Assembly: GCA_937926065.1 (NCBI GenBank)
Contig: CALANM010000153.1
Coordinates: forward strand, 1 to 26,070
Length of the DNA: 26,070 bases
Reading direction: 5' to 3'
DNA from: an uncultured Microbacterium sp.
Lineage (GTDB): Bacteria > Actinomycetota > Actinomycetes > Actinomycetales > Microbacteriaceae
In this document: positions 6,877 through 13,057 of the stretch, piece after piece
Layout: every line of letters begins with the position of its first letter
How positions within the stretch are numbered: the stretch's first letter is position 1
Made by a program: the position numbers and the translations under genes
The notes under the pieces: model-generated
What the model was told of the DNA's origin: nothing
Databases searched by the model: none
What the model saw: the letters and a program-made list of their open reading frames with translations, nothing else

Positions 6877-7071
6877 ATGCCGAAGCAGAAGACCCACTCG
6901 GGTGCCAAGAAGCGCTTCAAGGTCACCGGTAGCGGAAAGATCATGAAGCAGCAGGCGAACCTCCGCCACAACTTCGAGGGCAAGCCCACCAAGCGCACCC
7001 GTCGCCTCTCGCAGGACCAGGTCCTCGCTCCGGGTGACGCCAAGGTCGCCAAGAAGCTCCTCGGTCGCTGA
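6877..7071 (+). CDS. rpmI: 50S ribosomal protein L35
   Basis: A 64-residue, highly basic protein of the large ribosomal subunit with the usual L35 start MPKQKTHSGAKKRFKVTGSG and the later segment RHNFEGKPTKRTRRL. Full family length. The ATG follows GAAGGAAG. It is the second gene of infC-rpmI-rplT, 46 nt after infC and 31 nt before rplT. Confidence 0.98.
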   Translation: MPKQKTHSGAKKRFKVTGSGKIMKQQANLRHNFEGKPTKRTRRLSQDQVLAPGDAKVAKKLLGR

Positions 7072-7102
7072 GCGCCCGACGCACGTATAGGAAGTAAACG
7101 AA

Positions 7103-7483
7103 ATGGCTAGAGTCAAGCGGGCAGTCAACGCCCACAAGAAGCGTCGCGTCATCCTCGAGCGCGCCTCCGGTTACCGCGGACAGCGTTCGCGCCTCTACCG
7201 CAAGGCGAAGGAGCAGGTCACCCACTCGCTCGTCTACGCGTACCGTGACCGTCGCAAGCGCAAGGGCGACTTCCGTCGTCTGTGGATCCAGCGCATCAAC
7301 GCCGCGAGCCGCCAGAACGGCCTCACGTACAACCGCTTCATCCAGGGTCTGGGTCTTGCGGGTGTGCAGGTCGACCGCCGCATGCTGGCCGAGCTGGCCG
7401 TCAACGAGCCCGCCGTGTTCGCCTCGCTCGTCGAGACCGCACGCAAGGCGCTTCCGGCCGACGTCAACGCCCCCAAGGCCTGA
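7103..7483 (+). CDS. rplT: 50S ribosomal protein L20
   Basis: A 126-residue 23S rRNA-binding assembly protein. The long basic N-terminal helix (MARVKRAVNAHKKRRVILE, then GYRGQRSRLYRKAKEQV) and the globular C-domain (NRFIQGLGLAGVQVDRRMLAELA) are standard. The ATG is preceded by AGGAAG. In other bacteria L20 represses its own operon by binding the mRNA leader or an intergenic site, so the structured leader ahead of infC is a candidate target. The operon ends with the strong hairpin at 7502-7537. Confidence 0.98.
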   Translation: MARVKRAVNAHKKRRVILERASGYRGQRSRLYRKAKEQVTHSLVYAYRDRRKRKGDFRRLWIQRINAASRQNGLTYNRFIQGLGLAGVQVDRRMLAELAVNEPAVFASLVETARKALPADVNAPKA

Positions 7484-7501
7484 CGCGCCCGGCACGTTCT
7501 C

Positions 7502-7537
7502 CGAAAGGGCGTCCTCCTCCGGGAGGGCGCCCTTTCG
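7502..7537 (+). terminator. Intrinsic terminator of the infC-rpmI-rplT operon
   Basis: CGAAAGGGCG (7502-7511) pairs with CGCCCTTTCG (7528-7537), and inside it CCTCC pairs with GGAGG across a TCCG loop, with a T-G wobble joining the two. The result is a nearly unbroken 16-bp stem 19 nt after the rplT stop, followed by TCGTTCG. It is the clearest terminator in the window. Confidence 0.85.
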
Positions 7538-7578
7538 TCGTTCGCGCGAGGTTCACGGGGGCGGCGCCCGTGCCCCTC

Positions 7579-7584
7579 TAAACT
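7579..7584 (+). promoter_or_regulatory. Putative -10 for leaderless trmH-family gene
   Basis: TAAACT lies 6 nt before the GTG start and directly after the L20 terminator, so a new promoter is expected here. There is no ribosome binding site in the 6-nt gap. Confidence 0.45.
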
Positions 7585-7590
7585 GATCTC

Positions 7591-8391
7591 GTGCTCGAGA
7601 ACCCCCGTTCCCCGCGTGTGCGCGCCGTCGCGAAGCTGACCAAGCGCAGCGCGCGGCAGGAGACGGGGCTGTTTCTCCTCGAGGGGCCGCAGGCGGCTCG
7701 GGAAGCGCTCGCCTACCGGCCCGACACGATCGTCGAGGTGTTCGCGACGCCGACGGCGATGGAGAAGCATCAGGACGTGCGGGATGCCGCGCACGAGGCG
7801 GGTGTCGAGGTGGTCCTGACCGCCGAGCCCGTGCTCGATGCAATGGCCGACACGGTGACTCCTCAGGGCATCGTCGCGGTGGCGCGCCAGTCGCCCACCG
7901 CTCTGGGCGACGTGTTCGCCGCGGGACCGACTCTGCTCGCGATCTGCGAGGAGGTGCGCGACCCCGGAAACCTCGGCACCATCATCCGCGCGGCGGATGC
8001 TGCGGGTGCCGACGCGGTCGTCCTCACGGGTCGCACGGTCGATCCGTACAACCCCAAGGTCGTGCGTGCGACGACGGGCTCACTGTTCCACCTGCCGATC
8101 GTCGTCGGCGCGGATCTCGCCGAGACGGTCGAGCGCGCGCACTCGGTCGGTCTGAAGGTCGTGGCGGCCGACGTCGGGGGAGAGGACTTCCTTGCGCACC
8201 GGACGTCGCTCGCGGAGCCGACGGCCTGGCTCTTCGGCAACGAGGCGCGCGGTCTCGACGACGACGCGCTGGCGCTCGTCGACCTCTCTCTGCGCCTGCC
8301 GATCTTCGGGCGTGCCGAGTCGCTCAATCTCGCCACCGCTGCCAGCGTGTGCCTGTACGAGAGCGCGTTCGCCCAGCGGCTCTCGCACTGA
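7591..8391 (+). CDS. TrmH/SpoU-family RNA 2'-O-methyltransferase
   Basis: A 266-residue SPOUT methyltransferase that transfers a methyl from SAM to a ribose 2'-OH in rRNA or tRNA. An N-terminal substrate-binding domain (KRSARQETGLFLLEGPQAAREAL, about 12-35) precedes the trefoil-knot catalytic domain with its three motifs: NLGTIIRAADAAGA (about 127), LFGNEARGL (about 213) and LPIFGRAESLNLATAAS (about 235). A TsnR-like gene commonly sits between rplT and pheS in actinobacteria, as here, although gluABCD now separates it from pheS. The target nucleotide cannot be read from the sequence, so no gene symbol is given. Confidence 0.88.
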   Translation: MLENPRSPRVRAVAKLTKRSARQETGLFLLEGPQAAREALAYRPDTIVEVFATPTAMEKHQDVRDAAHEAGVEVVLTAEPVLDAMADTVTPQGIVAVARQSPTALGDVFAAGPTLLAICEEVRDPGNLGTIIRAADAAGADAVVLTGRTVDPYNPKVVRATTGSLFHLPIVVGADLAETVERAHSVGLKVVAADVGGEDFLAHRTSLAEPTAWLFGNEARGLDDDALALVDLSLRLPIFGRAESLNLATAASVCLYESAFAQRLSH

Positions 8392-8405
8392 GAAGACGCC
8401 CGCAG

Positions 8406-8433
8406 CGACGAGGCGGCGCCGGGCTGTCTCGTC
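8406..8433. repeat. Weak inverted repeat after the trmH-family gene
   Basis: GACGAG (8407-8412) and CTCGTC (8428-8433) enclose a GC-rich loop 15 nt after the stop codon. It is a possible weak terminator without a T-run. Confidence 0.2.
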
Positions 8434-8462
8434 ACGATTCGGTGAAGAGTCCATTCGATGAG

Positions 8463-8493
8463 TTGAGACGTCGGGGTGATTTCCGCGTAGCCT
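8463..8493 (+). promoter_or_regulatory. Promoter of the glutamate transporter operon
   Basis: TTGAGA (8463-8468), a 19-bp spacer and TAGCCT (8488-8493), with the gluA ATG 6 nt further on. Together with the lexA-side and argC-leader promoters, this is one of the few with a recognisable -35. Confidence 0.5.
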
Positions 8494-8499
8494 GGCCGG

Positions 8500-9294
8500 A
8501 TGACGGGCTTTGACAACGACGCCGCACCGCGGACGTCGAACATCAGTGTGCGACGAGGCGATCCGCTGGTCGTCATCGAGAACGTGCAGAAGCACTACGG
8601 CGATTTCCAAGCCCTCCGCGACATCGACCTCACCGTCCATCGCGGTGAGGTGGTCGTGGTCATCGGGCCGTCGGGTTCGGGGAAGTCGACCCTGTGTCGC
8701 ACCATCAACCGCCTCGAGACGATCACGAGCGGCACGATCACGATCGACGGCAAGGAGCTGCCGAAGGAGGGCAAGGCCCTCGCGGGTCTCCGCGCCGACG
8801 TGGGAATGGTGTTCCAGTCGTTCAACCTCTTCGCCCACCTCACGATCCTCGAGAACGTGACGCTGGGGCCGATCAAGGTCAAGGGGATGAAGAAGGACGA
8901 GGCGAACGCTCTCGCGATGCAGCTGCTGGAGCGGGTCGGCGTGGCTCAGCAGGCGTCGAAGCTCCCCGCACAGCTGTCGGGCGGCCAGCAGCAGCGCGTC
9001 GCGATCGCACGCGCCCTGGCGATGAAGCCGAAGGTCATGCTCTTCGACGAGCCGACGAGCGCGCTCGACCCCGAGATGATCAACGAGGTGCTCGACGTCA
9101 TGGTCAACCTCGCGCAGGAGGGCATGACGATGATCGTCGTCACGCACGAGATGGGATTCGCCCGCAAGGCCGCCGACCGCGTCGTGTTCATGGCCGACGG
9201 GCAGATCGTCGAAGAGGCCACGCCAGACGAGTTCTTCACCTCGCCCAAGAGCGACCGCGCGAAGGACTTCCTCTCGAAGCTCATCACGCATTGA
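8500..9294 (+). CDS. gluA: Glutamate-type amino-acid ABC transporter, ATP-binding subunit
   Basis: A 264-residue ATPase of the polar amino-acid uptake family that powers import through the two permeases encoded downstream. Walker A is GPSGSGKST (56-64), the Q-loop is FQSFNLFAHLT, the signature is LSGGQQQRVAIARAL (about 159), Walker B is VMLFDEPTSALDP (about 179) and the switch histidine is in VVTHEMGFA. The gene order ATPase, lipoprotein, permease, permease equals the gluABCD operon of Corynebacterium. The ATG at 8500 fits the leaderless promoter; the first 22 residues are not part of the ABC core. Glutamate as substrate is inferred; glutamine or other acidic amino acids are possible. Confidence 0.88.
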   Translation: MTGFDNDAAPRTSNISVRRGDPLVVIENVQKHYGDFQALRDIDLTVHRGEVVVVIGPSGSGKSTLCRTINRLETITSGTITIDGKELPKEGKALAGLRADVGMVFQSFNLFAHLTILENVTLGPIKVKGMKKDEANALAMQLLERVGVAQQASKLPAQLSGGQQQRVAIARALAMKPKVMLFDEPTSALDPEMINEVLDVMVNLAQEGMTMIVVTHEMGFARKAADRVVFMADGQIVEEATPDEFFTSPKSDRAKDFLSKLITH

Positions 9295-9300
9295 AGACGT

Positions 9301-9317
9301 CCGCGCTACGAGCGCGG
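9301..9317. repeat. Hairpin between gluA and gluB
   Basis: CCGCGC (9301-9306), TACGA loop, GCGCGG (9312-9317), just before the gluB ribosome binding site. It could protect the gluB 5' end of a processed mRNA. Confidence 0.4.
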
Positions 9318-9351
9318 CGGGAATCAGAAGACACCACACCAGGAGGACCAC

Positions 9352-10260
9352 ATGCGAAAGACACGGATCGCCGGCGCACTGGCCGGCATCGCCATCGCCG
9401 CCCTCGCGCTCGCCGGCTGCAACAGCGGAACACCCGGCGCAGAGCCCGGGGACGGGGATGGAGAGGGCACGTCGGAGAACCCCTGGACCGTCGCCAGCGA
9501 CGTCTCCCTCGAGGGAAGCCCCACGTTCGATGCCATCAGCGAGCGCGGCAAGGTCCGCGTCGGTGTCAAGGAAGACCAGCCGAACCTCGGCTACCTCGAC
9601 CCGACGACGGGCGAGCGCAGCGGCTTCGACGTCGACATCGCCCGGTGGATCGCGGCATCCCTGGGCTACGACGAGGGCGACATCGAGTTCACGGCCATCG
9701 ACTCGGCCGCCCGTGAAGACGCCATCAGCCGTGGTCAGGTCGACTACTACGTCGGCACCTACTCGATCACCGACGCCCGCAAGGAGCTGATCTCGTTCGC
9801 GGGACCGTACTTCATCACGGGCCAGGGTCTCCTGGTGGCCGCCGACAACACGACGATCACCGACAAGGACTCGCTGACCGCCGACGTCACGGTGTGCTCT
9901 GCGACCGGCTCGACCTCGATTCAGCGGATCAAGGACGAGACGCCCGCCAAGACGGTGGAGTTCGCGAAGTACTCCGAGTGCGTCGAGGCGCTCAAGAACG
10001 GCCAGGCGGATGCCGTGACCACCGACGAGGCGATCCTCATCGGCTATGCGGCTCAGGACCCCGACAACCTCAAGGTCACCGGTGAGGTGTTCAGCGAGGA
10101 GCGCTACGGCGTCGGCATCGCGAAGGGCGACACGGCGCTTCAGGAGCACATCAACACGCTGTTCACCGACGGCGGCGACGTCTGGCAGGCCATCTTCGAC
10201 AAGAACCTCGGCGCCGCCGGCGTCGAGGGCAAGCAGCCCGCGGTCGATCCGGTCGGCTGA
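9352..10260 (+). CDS. gluB: Glutamate-type ABC transporter, solute-binding lipoprotein
   Basis: A 302-residue extracytoplasmic binding protein. A signal peptide with hydrophobic core (ALAGIAIAALALAGC) ends in the lipobox LAGC with Cys23 as the lipidation site, followed by a Gly/Glu/Asp-rich linker. The mature part is a cluster-3 binding protein (VRVGVKEDQPNLGYLDPTTG, SGFDVDIARWIAASLG, FAGPYFITGQGLLV, CVEALKNGQADAVTTDEAI). The ATG has a strong AGGAGG 5-6 nt upstream. It would be tethered to the outer face of the membrane, handing substrate to GluC/GluD. Strong hairpins flank the gene on both sides. Confidence 0.9.
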   Translation: MRKTRIAGALAGIAIAALALAGCNSGTPGAEPGDGDGEGTSENPWTVASDVSLEGSPTFDAISERGKVRVGVKEDQPNLGYLDPTTGERSGFDVDIARWIAASLGYDEGDIEFTAIDSAAREDAISRGQVDYYVGTYSITDARKELISFAGPYFITGQGLLVAADNTTITDKDSLTADVTVCSATGSTSIQRIKDETPAKTVEFAKYSECVEALKNGQADAVTTDEAILIGYAAQDPDNLKVTGEVFSEERYGVGIAKGDTALQEHINTLFTDGGDVWQAIFDKNLGAAGVEGKQPAVDPVG

Positions 10261-10262
10261 CA

Positions 10263-10301
10263 CGAGCGGGGCGGCGGCAGACACGCCGCCGCCCCTGCTC
10301 G
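10263..10301. repeat. Very strong hairpin between gluB and gluC
   Basis: CGAGC+GGGGCGGCGGC (10263-10278) pairs with GCCGCCGCCCC (10285-10295) and GCTCG (10297-10301), leaving one bulged T and an AGACAC loop: 16 bp of almost pure GC three nt after the gluB stop. It is likely to stabilise the gluAB part of the mRNA and reduce transcription into gluCD. Confidence 0.65.
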
Positions 10302-10340
10302 AATCCCGTCCTCGCAGCGGAACGCAGCGAAAAGAGTGCG

Positions 10341-10991
10341 ATGAATCAGATCTTCGAATATCCCAGCCTGTGGCAGCAGGCGCTGGTGGGCACGCTCATC
10401 CTGTTCTTCGCGGGCGGGGCGATCGCCATCGTGCTCGGCTTCATCGTCGGCGCGATGCGTGTCTCGCCCATTCCGGTCGCCCGTGCGATCGGCGCCGTGT
10501 ACGTCAACTGGGTGCGCAACACGCCGCTCACCCTCGTGCTGTTCTTCTTCGCGTTCGCGGTGCCGCTGCTCGTGCCGGTGCCGCGAGGGAGCTTCCTGCT
10601 GCTGGCGATCATCGGTCTGGGCATCTACACGGCGACGTACGTCGCCGAGACGCTGCGATCGGGCATCAACACCGTCCCGGTCGGGCAGGCCGAAGCCGCC
10701 CGCGCGCTCGGGATGACTTTCGGGCAGGTCATGACGCTCGTCGTGCTTCCGCAGGCGGCGCGGTCGGTGATCCCGCCCATGATGAGCGTGCTGATCGCGC
10801 TCCTGAAGAACACGACCGTCGCGTCGGGCTTCAGCGTCATGAACCTGGGCAGCATCCGGGCCAACATGAGCGAGAACGGCGAGAACCAGATGGTCACGAT
10901 CCTGCTGGTGATGGCCGTCTTCGTCATCCTGGTGCTCCTGCTGGCCTGGGTCCAGCGAGTCTTCGAGAAGAAGTGGCGGGTGGCGCGATGA
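10341..10991 (+). CDS. gluC: Glutamate-type ABC transporter, permease subunit 1
   Basis: A 216-residue inner-membrane permease of the His/Glu/Gln family with about five transmembrane segments (LVGTLILFFAGGAIAIVLGF, VLFFFAFAVPLLV, FLLLAIIGLGIYTATYVAE, ILLVMAVFVILVLLLAW). The EAA loop that contacts the ATPase is EAARALGMTFGQVMTLVVLP (about 117-136), followed by QAARSVIPPMMS. Full family length. The ATG has GAAAAGAG upstream. Its TGA overlaps the gluD ATG as ATGA. Confidence 0.88.
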   Translation: MNQIFEYPSLWQQALVGTLILFFAGGAIAIVLGFIVGAMRVSPIPVARAIGAVYVNWVRNTPLTLVLFFFAFAVPLLVPVPRGSFLLLAIIGLGIYTATYVAETLRSGINTVPVGQAEAARALGMTFGQVMTLVVLPQAARSVIPPMMSVLIALLKNTTVASGFSVMNLGSIRANMSENGENQMVTILLVMAVFVILVLLLAWVQRVFEKKWRVAR

Positions 10992-11932
10992 GCGGCTCGG
11001 TCCTCTACGACGTCCCCGGTCCGCGGGCCGTCCTGCGCAACCGCGTGCTGGGCGCCGTCACGATCCTCCTCGTGCTCGCCGCCATCGGCTTCGTGCTGTG
11101 GCGATTCGCCGAGACGGGGCAGTTCGCGTCCGCCAAGTGGGACCTGTTCACCTACACGCGTGTCTGGCAGCTGATCGGAGAGGCGACGCTTGCGACGCTC
11201 GCCGCCTTCGCTGCCGCCGCCGTAGGCGCGCTCGTGCTCGGGTTCGTGCTGGCGATCGGCCGCCTCTCCGACCACGCCTGGGTGCGCGGGCCGGTCGCGG
11301 TGATCGTCGAGGTCCTCCGCGCGGTCCCCGTGCTCGTCTTCATGCTGCTGCTCTACTACGGTCTGCCGGTCGTCGGCATCCGCCTCGACAACTACTGGTC
11401 GGTGGTCATCGCGCTGATCGCGTACAACGGGTCGGTGCTGTCGGAGGTCATCCGCGCCGGCGTCGAGTCGCTGCCGCGTGGCCAGAAGGAAGCGGGCTAC
11501 GCCATCGGACTGCGCAAGTCCGGTGTCCTGCGTCTCATCCTGCTGCCGCAGGCGATCCGGGCCATGATGCCGGTCATCATCGCGCAGCTGGTCGTCACGC
11601 TGAAGGACACGGCGCTCGGGTTCATCATCACCTACCCGGAGCTCCTGTACATCGCGAAGCTGCTGGGATCGAACGCGAACTTCGGCTCGCCGCTCATCCA
11701 GGCAGCGCTCATCGCCGGCTCCATCTACGTCGCGATGTGCCTCGCGCTCAGCTACGTGGCCTACCTCACCGAGCGACGGCTCTCGCGCTCGCCGCGGGTG
11801 GTGGGGCTCACACGGGTCGACGTCGCCGGACATGAGATCACCGACACGCAGCTCATCGCCACCCAGGACGCCGTCGCCTCACGGAGGGGCGCAGGCAGGT
11901 TCGACGGCACCGACCCGGGGACCGGGGTCTAG
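10988..11932 (+). CDS. gluD: Glutamate-type ABC transporter, permease subunit 2
   Basis: A 314-residue permease that pairs with GluC. An N-terminal extension carries one transmembrane segment (VTILLVLAAIGFVLW, about 21-35) before the core, which includes RAVPVLVFMLLLYYGLP and the EAA loop KEAGYAIGLRKSGVLRLILL, then KDTALGFIITYPELLYIA. The last 45 residues are hydrophilic and probably cytoplasmic. It begins inside the gluC stop (4-nt overlap). Longer than GluC because of both tails, as in corynebacterial GluD. Confidence 0.88.
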   Translation: MSGSVLYDVPGPRAVLRNRVLGAVTILLVLAAIGFVLWRFAETGQFASAKWDLFTYTRVWQLIGEATLATLAAFAAAAVGALVLGFVLAIGRLSDHAWVRGPVAVIVEVLRAVPVLVFMLLLYYGLPVVGIRLDNYWSVVIALIAYNGSVLSEVIRAGVESLPRGQKEAGYAIGLRKSGVLRLILLPQAIRAMMPVIIAQLVVTLKDTALGFIITYPELLYIAKLLGSNANFGSPLIQAALIAGSIYVAMCLALSYVAYLTERRLSRSPRVVGLTRVDVAGHEITDTQLIATQDAVASRRGAGRFDGTDPGTGV

Positions 11933-11987
11933 CCGCAGGCGGATGCAGAGCCCTCTCACGAGACGCGGGAGGGGCACTGCCCGCCGG

Positions 11988-11993
11988 TAGACT
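11988..11993 (+). promoter_or_regulatory. Putative -10 for leaderless pheS
   Basis: TAGACT lies 8 nt before the pheS GTG. The 69-nt gap after gluD also contains facing CCCTC and GAGGG segments (about 11950-11973) that may end the transporter transcript. No phenylalanine leader peptide or T-box is seen. Confidence 0.4.
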
Positions 11994-12001
11994 CGTCTCT
12001 T

Positions 12002-13057
12002 GTGTCTGACGCACCCCTCAACGACCCGACCCCGATCACGCCGGAGGCGGTGGAATCCGCCGTCACCGAGGCGCTGACCGCGATCGCCGACGCCTCCTCG
12101 ACGGCCGAGCTCAAAGCCGTACGGGCGGCTCACGCCGCCGAGCACTCGCCGCTCGCGCACCTCAACGCGCAGCTGCGTCACGTGCCCAACGAGCGCAAAG
12201 CCGAGTTCGGCAAGCTCGTCGGTCAGGCGCGCGGGCGCGTGACGCAGGCGCTCGCCGCGCGCGAGGTGGAGCTGGCCGAGGCCGAGACGGCCGCGCGGCT
12301 GGAGGCCGAGCGTGTCGACATCACGGCGCTGCCGCAGCGGGCGCGCATCGGGGCGCGGCATCCGCTCACCCTGCTGCAGGAGCAGGTCGGCGACATCTTC
12401 GTCGGCATGGGGTGGGAGATCGCCGAGGGGCCCGAGCTCGAGCACGAGTGGTACAACTTCGACGCCCTCAACCTCGACGCCGACCACCCTGCACGTCAGA
12501 TGCAGGACACGTTCTACGTCGACCCGGTCGCCAAGCACCTGCTGCTGCGCACGCAGACGAGCCCCGTGCAGATGCGCACGATGCTCACGCGCGACCTGCC
12601 GATCTACATCGTCTCGCCCGGCCGCGTGTACCGCACCGACGAGTTCGACGCGACGCACCTTCCGGTGTTCAGCCAGTTCGAGGGCCTGGTGGTCGACAAG
12701 GGCATCACGATGGCGCACCTGCGCGGCACCCTCGACCACGTGGCTCGCGCGCTCTTCGGCGCCGAGGCCAAGACGCGCCTGCGCGCCAACTACTTCCCCT
12801 TCACCGAGCCGTCGGCCGAGCTCGACCTGTGGCACCCGACCTTCAAGGGCGGCGCGCGCTGGATCGAGTGGGGCGGATGCGGCATGGTCAACCCCAACGT
12901 GCTGCGCGCCGCCGGCATCGACCCCGAGGAGTACTCGGGCTTCGCGTTCGGCATGGGGATCGAGCGGACGCTGATGTTCCGCTCCGATGTGAAGGACATG
13001 CGCGACATGGCCGAGGGCGATGTCCGCTTCAGTGAGCAGTTCGGAATGGTGGTCTGA
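12002..13057 (+). CDS. pheS: Phenylalanyl-tRNA synthetase alpha subunit
   Basis: A 351-residue class II aminoacyl-tRNA synthetase subunit holding the catalytic site of the alpha2-beta2 enzyme. The N-terminal helical arm (about 10-110) precedes the catalytic core: EGPELEHEWYNFDALN, HPARQMQDTFYVD, RTQTSPVQMRTM, GRVYRTDEFDATHLPVFSQF (about 205), then EWGGCGMVNPNVL and motif 3 GFAFGMGIERTLMFR (about 313). The GTG start gives MSDAPLNDPTP. Length is normal. Its TGA shares one base with the pheT ATG (TGATG), so translation is coupled. Confidence 0.97.
   Translation: MSDAPLNDPTPITPEAVESAVTEALTAIADASSTAELKAVRAAHAAEHSPLAHLNAQLRHVPNERKAEFGKLVGQARGRVTQALAAREVELAEAETAARLEAERVDITALPQRARIGARHPLTLLQEQVGDIFVGMGWEIAEGPELEHEWYNFDALNLDADHPARQMQDTFYVDPVAKHLLLRTQTSPVQMRTMLTRDLPIYIVSPGRVYRTDEFDATHLPVFSQFEGLVVDKGITMAHLRGTLDHVARALFGAEAKTRLRANYFPFTEPSAELDLWHPTFKGGARWIEWGGCGMVNPNVLRAAGIDPEEYSGFAFGMGIERTLMFRSDVKDMRDMAEGDVRFSEQFGMVV

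Noticed and set aside
8080..10284. Antisense open frame of 734 codons opposite the transporter genes
   Set aside because: Shadow of gluA and gluB; no recognisable motif and codon positions mirror the plus-strand genes.
11933..12001. Phenylalanine attenuator or T-box before pheS
   Set aside because: The gap is only 69 nt, has no Phe-rich short ORF, and the start appears leaderless.
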